The notes beneath the pieces are model-generated. The model searched no databases and had not been told where the DNA came from. It worked only from the letters and a program-made list of their open reading frames with translations. This document shows, in pieces, positions 1 to 14,675 of a DNA stretch of 26,127 nt (its first letter is position 1; the number at the start of each line of letters is the position of its first letter). Made by a program: the position numbers and the translations under genes. Origin of the DNA: Gonium pectorale (lineage: Eukaryota > Chlorophyta > Chlorophyceae > Chlamydomonadales > Volvocaceae); assembly GCA_001584585.1 (NCBI GenBank), contig LSYV01000036.1, positions 1,049,236-1,075,362 of the forward strand. Direction: 5' to 3'.

Positions 1-1200
1 ATGTCGTCAGAATTGTTCATACTGACAGCCTACACATGGCTAGCTGCAACCGGCGTCTTCGCTAGGTGCGCTGTAACAGCGCAACCATGGTTGCGCTTCG
101 GGCCAAGTGACGCGAAGTACTCCTAAAGTGCCAAGCGTATGCAGTATTTACGTTTAATAGTTATAATCTATCATTATGGACATGATTAGCGCCTGGCCAC
201 GTCGTGAAGTTGGATTTGACTTGGGGGAGTGCTGTACTGCCGGCTGTTGCTTGTATTTTGCATAACTTGCACCACCATTGACCTCCAGATAGTTTATCGC
301 TTCGGAAGTGCGGGGGCGGTTGGACCTTAAGGGCGCACCGTAAGGCCAAATTCTGACCTTAAGGGCGGTTTGGCTGCTATAGGGGTTCATACCGGCAGTT
401 GGAAGGCCAGGCCGGCATTACATAAGCTTCGGCGTGTTTTTACCGTTAAGATGTTATTTGAAAGACAGCAATTACATAAGGGTTTACCAGGTGTCATCGA
501 TTTCCCAATTATGTTATCATCACCCTGACGAGCTGGACCATACTTCATCGCAGGTTTGCCCATGTGACTGTTCGTTGATGTGCTACAGGCCTCCTCAGAG
601 AGACCAAGGGCCCGCAGCGGTTTACCCTTCCTCACAGTTGGGTACGCTGCAGGAGCACAGCTTCATGGCTCAATGCCACGTATGCTTCTGCTAGTTCATG
701 GTTGTGGGTTGACAACGCAAGAAGCTTGGATGTCTGACTTTCTCGCGAGGTCACACATGCTTGTGTCTGTTATCAGCTGTGCTTCGCTTCCCCTCGCAGA
801 ATTGCCCGCGCGACTCGGCGGATGGGGGCCTGTTGGTATGCTGCCTTTGGATGGTTTCCCAACTCGCGAGCACACCTTTGCTAGACAATAGGCGTGTCGA
901 TACATATGGTCAATAGTATTGGGCGCCAGCATCATGCCAGATGTTGCCGATCCATGACAGCCCTGGACGAGCCAGGTGTCTTTGGAGATGGCGATGGGGC
1001 GGGCTGCCATGGACCGGCCGGATTAGTAGCTCTCGGTGCTGTGCTAGACGCCCTGCCCCTCCCTGCCCGCAGATCGTGAGCCAGCCACCTGTGCGGCAAC
1101 GTGTGCTGGAACCCAGCAGAGATCACACAACAAAAAGCTGCATGAGGAAAAAGGGGGTACCTCTACATACCCCAAAAAGCTAAATCAGCAAAACATAAAA
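1..1200. other. Gene-free stretch, left edge
   Basis: No gene can be supported here. Open frames on both strands are short (at most about 105 codons), overlap each other in antisense, and lack the GC-rich third-position bias of the real exons further right. No splice-consistent chain, tRNA or protein-family motif was seen. It could be intergenic DNA, a decayed mobile element, or a long intron or UTR of a gene to the left. Confidence refers to the absence of a recognisable gene. Confidence 0.5.
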
Positions 1201-1349
1201 CAGAAACAGGAAAGGCAACCTCTACAGTCATACACACTCGGAGGTACGGTTATACACACTCTACGCTCGTCGTATGCGTCGTTCCATTTTAACGCGTGAT
1301 GTTTCCAGCAGGGCGCCGAGTACAGGGCATGGCGGGCGATGTAGACGAG
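1201..1349. repeat. Direct repeat, copy 1 (pairs with 1548-1646)
   Basis: Two blocks here recur in the same order and orientation 300-350 bp further right. Block A is 1201-1243 (compare 1548-1590), starting CAGAAACAGGAAAGGCA against CAGAAACGGGGAAGGCA. Block B is 1296-1349 (compare 1592-1646) and includes a nearly perfect stretch of about 38 bp containing TTTCCAGCAGGGCGCCGAG. In this copy the blocks are separated by about 50 extra bases, which contain a second TACACACTC. This looks like an old local duplication or two copies of a dispersed repeat family. No coding role is evident. Confidence 0.8.
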
Positions 1350-1547
1350 CAGACGGGCCCTCCCGGTGTGGGCCACCACGGGCCACTGGAACAGTTACCT
1401 AACGATATTTGGCTGGAGAGGGCCCGGCGATGAGGGGTACCTCAAGGCACGACACACTTGGGAGCGAGGCAAGGCGGGCGATGCAAGTTAGCTAATAGGT
1501 CCTCCCATCCTGAAGGGAGTGAGGGAACAGCTTCAAAAAAGAGAACC

Positions 1548-1646
1548 AGAAACGGGGAAGGCAGCCTCTACGGACATACACACCCTAGGGTGTGATGTTT
1601 CCAGCAGGGCGCCGAGTACAGGGCATGGCCGGCGAGGTATACGAGC
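1548..1646. repeat. Direct repeat, copy 2 (pairs with 1201-1349)
   Basis: This is the compact copy of the direct repeat: blocks A (1548-1590) and B (1592-1646) are almost adjacent. Point differences from copy 1 are scattered, for example GGCCGGCGAGGTATACGAGC against GGCGGGCGATGTAGACGAGC. It abuts the left arm of the inverted repeat that begins at 1651, so the two repeats may belong to one composite element. Confidence 0.8.
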
Positions 1647-1650
1647 TTCA

Positions 1651-1782
1651 CAGATTACAGGCTTCCCAGAGAGGGGTTGCAGGCCACACGAGCCGATTGG
1701 CTCCCGACCCGCCATAGCAGAGAGGGTAAAACACCCTTCAGAGTTCTGATTAGCCGTAGGGACCAGAACCCGACAGACAAGC
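1651..1782 (+). repeat. Inverted repeat, left arm (pairs with 2247-2362)
   Basis: The arm matches the reverse complement of 2247-2362. A 67-bp core, 1665-1731 here and 2282-2348 there, has one mismatch by eye (GCCGATTGG against GCCGACTGG). Outside the core the match continues with more differences, and the left arm carries about 16 extra bases around 1733-1750. The arms enclose about 460 bp without a recognisable gene. This could be the end of a non-autonomous transposon or two copies of a dispersed repeat inserted head to head. No target-site duplication was identified. Confidence 0.85.
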
Positions 1783-2246
1783 GCGACTTAGCACGGGGCG
1801 TCGTGGCTTGTCCGTTGCAAGACTCGCAGGCGCCAAGCCCGTCCCTTCCGGGGCACTGCAGAAAGGGACCGCATTGACGACAGTCTGGCTTGCAGAGGAG
1901 GCTTCCTCGGTCTCCATTCTCCAGAAAAGCCTATGACATCTCGCTTACCAAAGCGCAAGACACGGGATCTGAAGGATCGCTCGGCTTATTGCTTGCCATC
2001 AGGCTTCTGAGGAAAGAAGTCATTTTTACGGACATACCTGGATATACACAACCAAAAGCGCGACAGCTGGCTTCGCATCTGGCTTGGTCATTGGGGCCCT
2101 GGAAAGGCGGAACGCGGACAGCGCTGCGCAGAATGCCCTGCAGCTCCGGATGAAGCCCGAACACGATACTGGCGGCAAGCCGGCAACCTACTGGCAGCAG
2201 CGCGCCTGGACTTCTCCACATCTCCATGTACACTCGTATCGTACAG

Positions 2247-2362
2247 GCTTGTCTTTTCGGGTTCTAGACCCCACGGCTGTATTTTACCCTCTCTGCTATG
2301 GCGGGTCGGGAGCCAGTCGGCTCGTGTGGCCTGCAACCCCTCTCTGGGGAGCGTGTAATCTG
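2247..2362 (-). repeat. Inverted repeat, right arm (pairs with 1651-1782)
   Basis: Reverse-complement partner of 1651-1782, with the conserved core at 2282-2348. The outer edge (TGTAATCTG on the plus strand) still matches the start of the left arm, with a few substitutions. No transposase, reverse transcriptase or other enzyme frame lies between the arms. If it is mobile, it depended on proteins supplied from elsewhere. Confidence 0.85.
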
Positions 2363-4389
2363 TATCTGTACAGGTAACTCCATGCCGGACAGCGTCGCCA
2401 TGCAAACGGGACGGCTCGACGAGGTAGGCAGGTAGCTGAACGAGGCCGGGCCATAAGGTCTGCCAGGGTGGGACGCGGATGTTGTGGTCACCATGGCTGA
2501 TGACAATGGCCCGTTACAAAGTTGTTTGCCGCACATTTGCGGGTAAAGCCGAGTAACAAATTCCGCCGGCACTGTTGCAAGTCCCACGCAAGCGCGCTGA
2601 GCCCAAGTGAATAAAGCAATTGGTTAACATTCCCCCAGCAATGAATCCATATGCCGTACAACACACCTTTTGGACAATAATGTGAACGATCGCATTGCGC
2701 AGGAGTGACCACAAGCAACCTCCGAATGATTCGCGCCCCAGGAACTTGCAGGAATCAAGCAAGCTGGGCTATCTCCACAGGTCACGAGCCCCTTGTGCCC
2801 GCGGCTGCCGAGGCATGCGTACGGCCTATACGAACCTGTCTCTACCATCGCATTGCGCCACGTCTCAGACCGCATGGCTTAAAGAAAACTAGTCGCAAAG
2901 ATCACATCCTGTGATACACGTCCGCACCGATACAGCGCGCAATGTGCGCCACCCGAGCGTCCGTGTGAACCCGGCCGGCCGGCGAACCAGCCACCACACC
3001 AACATGCGAGCTGGGCCTGGCGCCCCTCCATCTCCGACCACCAGAGGGACCTACAACAAGCCGGCACGGCGGCAGCCAAACCACAAAGCGGCACACCCCT
3101 GTGACGCTTGCGAGCAAGGAGCGGACCGTCGACTTGGTCCGAACCTGTGGCTGTCCAACGCCCGGCATGGCCCGCTCCGGGGAGGTCCGATGGGCCTGCC
3201 GGCTCAACAAAAGACCAAGCCGGAAAAATGTTTGCCCGAGGGGGGCACAAGGCATTGTGCATGGGCCCAGCTGATGACCCTCACGGGACGGCGCGCCTAC
3301 AGGGTTGCATCAGATGTTGCAGCAACCGTGGGACTCAGCTCCATGCCCACTGCCCCGCCCGCTTCTGCGGCCCGTCGAGTGAATCAATCCTGTCCAGCAG
3401 CTACTTGGCACCCTGGCGCAGTGTGGTGAAGCAAACATATCATGCGCAATAGACTCCGGCATCGTACCTTGCCAACACGCTGGCCCCGCCAAACTTGCCC
3501 CTGCCCCACGACACGACCCATACACCCATTGGGTTGGGCAGAGAGGCAAACGACGCGCTTATGCAACCAGGCGCGAGCTAACGTCCTTTCGAACTCGTCA
3601 CGCGACCCACAAGATCTCTCTCACCTTCGAAAAGCGGCCAGTTGCAATTCGCCATGCAACAATAATTGGAAGGCTACCGGCAACAACGCCCAACTTCGCG
3701 TCCTGTCGAAGTGCCACAACACTTTCGCAGAGCGGGCCCGGGACGAACAAAGCCTGCAGCTCTGCACTCTATTGATGTGCCGTCCGGCGCAATCGGCATG
3801 GGCCACAGAAGCATGTTTTTATGTGATCCTCACGGACTCAGATCCCTGCTAGAGGGTCTCGCGCGGGGACCTATGCCGGTACCTCTCTGTCCAGAGCACA
3901 GGGCAGCAACTGAGCGTCTCTCTAAGCCCCAGGCGCTGGGTGTCCCGGTCCCCCCCCCCTCGCTTCTTCCACCGCTGTCGCGCCATTGCCCATCCTGAAT
4001 TTCAATGCAGTACATAATCCTGCCCCCCGACAAGGTCGACGGCCTAACTGCCCTTGCATATGCTTGACGATCGGAACACCGAGGCAGCCTGACCACAAGC
4101 CAACCCAGCTCCCGCAGCCCTCCCCCTCCTCTCCGCTGCGGGCTAGAAGGCACGCCACATCTGCGGCCCGCAGCTCTAACACACCGCGAGTCTACGCAAC
4201 GCACTGCACACTACACATGACCCCCGCAAACGCGCTGATAAGAATCGCCTGCCCTCCCTTCTCCTTCCTATCTCCTCTCCCTCTCTCCTGTTGCACGCTT
4301 CTGTGCTGAGTCCTGATGCTGCAGGCACGATCACGTAACCAAGTGCCCTTCTGGTTCAAATCTGATGGATTACCAATCCGCCTACTATC
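2363..4389. other. Gene-free stretch downstream of the low-complexity gene
   Basis: I see no supportable gene. Longer frames, such as 2911-3429 plus (172 codons) and 2879-3262 minus, overlap in antisense, lack codon bias and match no family I recognise. Short simple-sequence tracts occur: a C run near 3950-3959 and a pyrimidine-rich tract at 4249-4290, which reads as purine-rich on the strand of the neighbouring minus-strand gene. The right part probably contains the 3' UTR of the gene ending at 4390. No minus-strand TGTAA (plus TTACA) was found between 4389 and about 2520. Confidence 0.45.
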
Positions 4390-7300
4390 CTACCCCTCCA
4401 GCCGGCCTCGCATATCCGCAAGCCGCCGCATCAGGTTCTGTACGCCACCCGACAAAGCCGAGTGATGGCTCCGGAGCTCCTCAAACGCCGGCTCATTTCC
4501 CGCGTCGACGCCGGCGGTGACGGCCGATGGTGACGCCGCCTGGGCCGGCGCCGCGTCCCAGCTGGCTAAGGCGCTCTCGGCGACGGGGCTGCCTCCACCG
4601 CTGGCCCAGCCGCTAAAGCTAATGGCAAGGGGCTGAGCTCCAAGTCCACGGGCGCGCACGCGCGGACTCTCTGCAGCCATTGATGGCAGCGTAGCGACGC
4701 CGTCACTGGGGGTGGCAGGCTCGGTGGCGACGTGGCCATCACCCATTCCACTGCCGACGATGACGCCAGGCAGCAGCGTCGGTGCACCGCCTGTCACAAA
4801 CGCGTCGGTAGCAGCCGACGGCGCTGCCGGCAGCAGCGGCGTTGGCGGTGTCGGCGAGGCCGGCGCCACCGTTGGTATCGGCGCCGGCGAGGTCGTCGTC
4901 GTCGGCTCTGCGGTCGCCCGCGGCGCCTCCGCCTGCTGCGGAGTCTGTAACGGCGGTGGCGCCTGTGCCAGCGGCGACGCCGACGGCGCAGCGTCAAGGT
5001 ACTGGCTGCGGTCGGTGAGGGCCGCATCCTCCGTCGCCGCCCTGTGCGCCAGAGGGCGAGCCGAAGGCGGAAGCGGTGGACGCGGCGGAAGCGGACCGGA
5101 AAAGGCAGAGCGGGCAGCAGCCTGAGGATGCTGCTGCTGCAGCTGTGGGCTCGCATGTGCAGCACCACGCGACTCGGTGCCAATCCCGTAGTATCCGGCT
5201 CCCAGGCTCCGTCCGGAGCCCTGCGACCCACGGGTCGGCGCCGCATACGCGCCCACTGCCTCAGGCTGGCGGTGCTGCTGCGGCGGCGGCGGCACCTCCT
5301 CACTTCCGCTGCCACCATACTTGGATTGGGTGCTCTCTTGCGCCGGCGTGTAATAGTACGGAGCGTCCACGGACGAGCGGCCTGAGGCGGGTGCTCCCTC
5401 GTGGGACGGCCGCGGAGGCGCCCCCGAGAACGAGTGCGTGGCGGAGTTTGTCGCCGAGTAACGGCCGAGGAACTCCGACAGGGCGGGCACGCTGCCGGGG
5501 CGCGACGTGTCGGGCGATGCCGAAGTCCACGAGTCGAGCGGCGCGTTCGACGAGGCGCCGGAGCGGATCTCCCGTGGCGTCGACGCCGGCGGTGGCGGCG
5601 CCGCTGCCGCCGCCGCCGTCGGGCGGTAACCAAAGCTGGAGCGACCGGCGGCGATGGAAGGCGATGGGGTGACACCGCCAGTGTGGGTGTACAGCAGTTC
5701 GGACACGGCGCCGTAGGCGTGGGCAGCGGGGCGGTACGGGGCGGCCGCGGGGCCGGTCCACGAGTAGTACGGCGACGGTGGCGGCGGCCTTGGCAGGGGC
5801 GGTGACGGCGGCGGCGCCGCAGACGACGCTGCGTCCGCCCAGACGACGGGATGATCTGCCGTCGACGCGGGCGTCAGCACCTCCGGCTGGTGCTCGAAGG
5901 CGCTGCGTGTGTCAGGCCAACTCGGCCGCGCCGGAAGGTGCCAGGGATCCGTCACAGCTGCCACCACGGCCGGACCATGAGGTAGTGGCCAGTCTGCCAG
6001 GTGCTGGTGCGGGTGGTGCTGGTTGTGGTGCTGGTTATTGACTTCAATGTAGTTGTGATGCGACAGCGGCGGCTGGCTGTACGAGAAACCTCCGTCGCCG
6101 CCGTACGGGGCGCCGTACGGCAGGTCCCAGTCAAGGCAGTGGACATCGTACGGTGGGCTGTTCGCATCCTCAGGGATGGGCTGCGCCCCGCTCCCGACGG
6201 AGCTGCCGTCCTCGCTACCAGGCTTCTTAACCTCTCCTACAGTTGGAGAAGACGGGTGATGGTGGTGAAGATGGGGTGTAAATGAGGGGAGTGGGCACGC
6301 ACGATTGAATGGCGCACATATCACTGGCCTGACCGCCGAGAACCTTACAATGCTGCCGGCTGCGCCTCCCGTTCAGCCACCGTAGTGCCAACGGGAAGGC
6401 GGTGCCACCGTGCCACGCATAGCTGTGCAAAGTTGTTACGGCCCCCGGGTGTTCACAGACTCTGGCTTCGACCCCCCGCCCGCTTGACCAACCAACCTGA
6501 GGTTCCCAGCAAGAAGCGCACAACCTGCTTCCGCAGCTTCTCCTCTGTTGGCGGGAAGGGGGTCAAGAGGGTCAGGAGGGTTGGAAGGCTTTCTCACTAA
6601 AGGAGCCTGAGGCGGAAGCTGCTGTCCCGTCCCTATCTCACAGGCAACGAAAGTGAAGAGAAAAGGGGCTTCCTGGCGCCCCCGCACGCATGCCTGCTCG
6701 CCCCGTTGGCCCCGACCCTACCGGCGACCCCTTCAACCCAGGAACCCGAACCCATGAACCCAAGCCGGCCCAGTGCTAAGCGGGGGAGGGCACCAGCCGT
6801 ATGCCGACGGGTCAGCAGCGTATCAGGACCAGGCCGAAACGCGGGGGTAGCAGAGTTGCTGGGCCGGGGATCCATGTGACTGATCCCAAGAAGCGTCGCC
6901 GAAGTACGGTACAACGGACCGCCCTCTCTCGCCTCAAGCCGGCCGACTGCCCCAGCGCGGCCTGGGGCGATGGCGACATCCGCACCCCCTGCACTCCCTG
7001 GCGAGCGGCCCCGCCCCCACGCGCCCCGGACAAAGCTCCGCTGCACTCACTCTCTTTCATGGACCGAAAGGTCTGGAGGAAGGCCTTGGTGGGCACAAGC
7101 ATGGACCTCCCGCCCTCGGCCCCGCCCTCACGGTCGGCTCGGGCCCTCGGGCTGGAGCTGGCGCTGCGGGAGCCGCCCCGCTTTCCGCTGTCCGCTCCGC
7201 CACCACAGTTGTTGATCCGCTCAAGCTCCCGCGCATATAACACTCCGCGGCCCTGCCGCCGCGGGCTGCTGCCCCGTGCGCTGCCCGACCGGCCTGATCC

Positions 7301-8214
7301 GTCCGCCTCGCTCCCGTCCAGGTCGCTCCCGAGCTCCGACGCGGCGGCAGCGTCCGAGCCGGCGGAGGAGCTGTCAGGCGATGAGTCGGAGCGGCCCCTC
7401 CCGCGGGTGCTGCGGTGATGGTGGTGGCCGCGGGGCCGGCCCCGTGCCAAAAGGGCGTCCGTGGCGGCCAGGGCAGCTGCCGCGCTGGAGGAGGTGACTG
7501 TGAGCTCGGCCCGGGCCAGAGCGCGGGCGATGCGGCCGCCACGGCTTGGGCTGCGACTGGGCCGGGGGCTGATGCCAGAGCTTATCTCCGCACCACTTGC
7601 AAATCGTGCGTGGGGACTGGAGTGATGGGGCCCGGGTCTGGAAGACCGGCGGCCACGGTCAGGGGAGCCGTTGGGGGACCCGGCGCCACGTGGCGCACAG
7701 AACTTATCGGGGAGGAGCCCCAGGCGTTCCTGTTGGGTTGTACCATGGGGGAGTGGCCAGGGGGTGGTTAGGTCAACGAGGGTGTTGAGAAGTGCGCGGT
7801 TGGTGTATGCCCCGCAGTGTGCTATGGCCGCACCCGAGGCAGTTCTGCTTGCGACGCCTCGCATTCAATGCGTTGATTTGCATACAATTTTCCCCTGAAA
7901 CTTTAGTCCAAACTCAACCGCTTGTTGCAGGTAGCGCTCCTGCAGCGGCGCGTTCCATTGTGCTTCGCCAGCAGTCCGCGCCGCACGCCGAGCTTCCTCC
8001 AGGAGTCGCTCCCTCGCGGACAGCATGTCATAGTAGTGGTCGGCAGTAAGCTGTGTGAGGGGCCGGGCGAAAGGGACGGGCAAAATGTGTGGGCGACATG
8101 CGGCACCCTTTTCCCCCTTCAACCTCTGCGTTTCAAGTCCCAAAGTGACAAAGTCCCTGCTCCATATCCACAGCGCGTGCGGGCGCAGGAGATGAAACAC
8201 GAAGAGCTTACCAT
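4390..8214 (-). CDS. Low-complexity Pro/Ser/Ala/His-rich protein, function unknown
   Basis: I do not recognise this protein. Model on the minus strand: exons 8050-7886, 7729-7051 and 6236-4390, stop at 4390. Introns are GT-AG with matching phases (0, then 1). Together they give 896 codons before the stop. The start is unsure: an ATG at 8214-8212 lies directly against a GTAAGC donor and would join in phase to the exon at 8050; a second candidate is the ATG at 8026; or 8277-8212 is an internal exon of a longer gene. The first 55 residues look helical and charged (MLSARERLLEEARRAART). The middle is Ser/Arg/Gly-rich with an HHHH run, followed by the less repetitive motif MLVPTKAFLQTFRSMKERE. The long last exon is rich in P, A, S, T, Y, Q and H. 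The final 30 residues (…NLMRRLADMRGRLEG) look like an amphipathic helix. A mostly disordered scaffold or regulatory protein is a guess. Many antisense ORFs here are by-products of the high GC. Confidence 0.62.
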
Positions 8215-8277
8215 CGTCGACAGCGGCCCACAGCGGCCCCGGCAGGCAGCCGCAAGCTCCCTACCGTGGCAGCGATG

Positions 8278-9357
8278 CTGTTTCAGGAACCTAACGCATC
8301 ATGCGTGTATGTGTGGGTCGCCAGCACGCAGGTAGCGGGCCAAATGGTTGGGAGGTAGTATCAAGCGCTTGAATGCTCGCGATCTAGTATGGGAATTGTA
8401 TAAGAAATGTTGCCATATTCCGTGTATGGCGGCTCAAGGGCATCTTGGGAGGTACCGTGCTGCCCGCCGTGCACAGCCTGTCCGCGACCCTTCGCGCCAG
8501 GATGCCCACACAGGCCCGGGCCACACCATAGTGATGCGCGCTTACAAGACCATCTTGGGTATATGCATCACCGCGGCTACGCCCTACCGCGAGTTCCAAC
8601 AACCCTTGCGCTTCGCCAGCGCGAAGCTGCACGCCTGCCGTGACATAAAAAGCCATACAAAAGCATGCTCCAGCATAGAGCGATCGGCCCTGGGTGCGGT
8701 CCCTGAGGCCTTGCTTGTGACCAGGGCTTGGCCTCATGGCCGCGAGCCGTTTCAGGAACATATCAACGTCCACATAGCCGGGGAGGTGGTCTATACGTAG
8801 CCCGTTGCTACCAAATGGGTGATGCCAAGTTGGCACACCGGTTACAAGCATGCCGACAGTAGCCACGGCTTCTCCCCGACTTGTAAACGCTACGGGAGCC
8901 ATCCGCGTTAGAAGCACCAGTCATATCAAGCCACGTAATCCCAGCCGGATGGCAACATTGTCCTGACCACGGTGGCCTGGATATCCGGCCCCAAACCCAT
9001 TCAAACAGGTAACCCCAGCGTGAGGAGTACGTCAGCCACACCAGAGCACCATCTCTCGCTCACTCGCATTCGGCGTTCCCACAACAGCCTTGGATGCTGT
9101 GCAACCAGACGCGATGCACCACTTCCGTGCCTCGGCTCCGTCGAAAAGGTGCGGTACGGCCCCTGCAGGTATTCGCCGGCTTGCTGCCAACCGCGCAGCA
9201 CCGCGCGCCCAGCGACCCCCCGTGCCCGGCAATGCCCAGCCTCCCCCCGTCCTCGTCGCGGCGGCCATCCAGTGCCCCCGCTGCCTGCCACGGATGCAGC
9301 AGCAGGACCCAGTAGCGAATGACAGGGAAGCGCAGACGGGCTTGTATGTCCGCTTGC
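8278..9357. other. Intergenic space between RPT3 and the low-complexity gene
   Basis: Both flanking genes run on the minus strand. The right part (about 9357-8840) is expected to be the RPT3 3' UTR, ending near the TGTAA at 8846-8842. The left part should contain the promoter and 5' UTR of the low-complexity gene. A minus frame at 8917-8384 (177 codons) is open, but it lacks GC-rich third positions and family resemblance, so it is not called as a gene. No TATA box is obvious. Confidence 0.5.
8842..8846 (-). other. Probable poly(A) signal of RPT3 (TGTAA)
   Basis: Plus-strand TTACA reads TGTAA on the coding strand. It is the first TGTAA after the RPT3 stop codon, 512 bases downstream. TGTAA is the established poly(A) signal in Chlamydomonas and Volvox, and 3' UTRs of about 0.5 kb are usual there. 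Confidence 0.6.
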
Positions 9358-13156
<3,799 letters not shown>

Positions 13157-13157
13157 T

Positions 13158-13173
13158 GTGTCTTATTTGACAC
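13158..13173 (-). promoter_or_regulatory. Small inverted repeat directly 5' of the RPT3 ATG
   Basis: On the minus strand the 5' leader contains GTGTC-AAATAA-GACAC, a 5-bp stem with a 6-base loop ending one base before the ATG. Such a short AT-looped hairpin might slightly affect start selection, but it could easily be chance. Confidence 0.25.
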
Positions 13174-14092
13174 GACTACAGACGCCCAACCCCGTCAACG
13201 GGGGACGGGAGAAAGCTACCCAGGTACCGAGATCTTGGCGCGAGTGCCCAAAAGTCTGGTGATTCGAGAATGGCAGTTGGTGCAATTATATGTTTCAGTA
13301 TTATTAGCGAAGGTCCAGGCCACTTGCAACGCCCTTGCCGAAGGCATGACGAGAACCCTTGCCGTACGCCATACTGGTCGCGGTTAAGGGTGGTATTGAT
13401 GGGCAGGCACCATCCATTGTTAACAAAAGTCCCCGCGATGGATGCTGGTATGAATAGTGCGCGTCTAGCGCATGCCAAACCATGAAGACCGATGCGATGC
13501 AAACTCGCTTCCCAAGTCCTAGCCTCCGAGCGGGCGCGTGCGTTTGCAGATGAGGGGGAGGAGTCTGGTATGAGAGAACGCGGTGAAAATGGGCCTCGGG
13601 TGACCTCCGAGGTTGGGCATGCCTACACGGCCCGAGCTTAGACCGAGAGGGGGAGGCTGTCGATGCCCCACACGCGGCAAGAGAGCACGGCGACAACCCT
13701 TGGGATCGACCCGCCCGAAGTGCCAAGCGAAGGACGGCTGTCCGTGTCCCGGCATGGCCATATGTCAACTGAGGTTACGTGAGACTGCGCGACATGGACA
13801 GCCGTGCGCCGTCAGCCAAACCACGATATGCATTGATGGTCTCTAGTGGACCACCTGGTACGCAATTTCAGGTTTCAAGCGCAATGTGCATGTCGTGTTT
13901 GCCAATCCGTGTCGAAGCAACTGACAGCGAGCTGTCCTTAATGAATTAGGAGGGGGCAGGGCAATGATAAGAGGTCGCGTCGCGCGAAGGGGTAGGGGTG
14001 TCTCGACAGATGACGTACAGCATCGCTCGCCAGGGGCGCCAATGAGGGTCAGCATAACACTTGAGCGTTGAACCCGGGAGCTTGCGCCACCC

Positions 14093-14097
14093 TTACA
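14093..14097 (-). other. Probable poly(A) signal of the V-ATPase subunit a gene (TGTAA)
   Basis: Plus-strand TTACA reads TGTAA on the coding strand. It is the first occurrence after the stop codon at 14676, about 580 bases downstream. The similar distance for RPT3 supports the same signal being used for both genes. Confidence 0.6.
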
Positions 14098-14675
14098 AGG
14101 GCGGACGTAGGCAGGTGCTCTCAGGGCAATCATGTTCACGGGTCACCAGCAGGGGTAGCGGCGTCCTCCACCGCACTCAGCATTCTTCCAGGGCGCTCAC
14201 GTCAAGTAACTTCTTCACAAAGAATACCTCCCGATCACGCAGCCGACATGTCAAGAACAACACGGGTTGTGTCAGCCTTTTCACACGAGGTTCACACGTC
14301 AGAGCACTCCCAAACACACGAACAACCCGGACGCTCATGCATCAATCCGCAAGAAGAGCAATGCGTCGAGACATCTGCCCCATCTCAGCATGTTGCGAAA
14401 CACGCAGCGTGGACACGCTTGGACAGTCCGTTGCCATGCGCTCACAAGGCGAGAGCCCGGAGCTTCGGCAAACCCAGTGAATGACAGGTCAAGGCTTCCC
14501 GATTCGCAACGCTCACGAAACCCACATTCACTGCGCCCACATTGCAGTGGCAGGAGTGGGCAAGAGGCGGCGAACGGGCCAGCCCGCACACATAGCTAGC
14601 AAAACAATGACGCTCAGCGGCCGGTTGGGCCGAATCTGGCAGGCGAGCGGACGCAAGTGCACAACGCCTTCCAAA

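Larger units (their letters stand above)
13157..14675. other. Intergenic region: V-ATPase 3' UTR and RPT3 promoter
   Basis: Both neighbours are on the minus strand. From 14675 down to about 14090 is the likely 3' UTR of the V-ATPase gene. The remainder should hold the RPT3 promoter and 5' UTR. Open frames such as 14061-14480 plus and 13768-13304 minus lack codon bias and resemble no family. No RNA gene or mobile element was recognised. Confidence 0.5.

Noticed and set aside
2911..3429. Plus-strand 172-codon frame
   Set aside because: Overlapped by equally open minus frames, without codon bias or recognisable motif; better explained by chance.
4321..4380. tRNA-like T-loop (GGTTCAAATC near 4352)
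   Set aside because: No matching acceptor stem, D-arm or anticodon arm could be drawn around it.
4712..5672. Several long plus-strand frames (4712-5125, 5076-5672) and the minus Arg-rich frame 5675-4794
   Set aside because: They are shadows of the GC-rich exon 6236-4390. High GC removes stop codons in all frames; their products are biased Arg/Ala strings.
8384..8917. Minus-strand 177-codon frame between RPT3 and the low-complexity gene
   Set aside because: No GC-rich third-position bias, no family resemblance, and it lies where the RPT3 3' UTR and the next promoter are expected.
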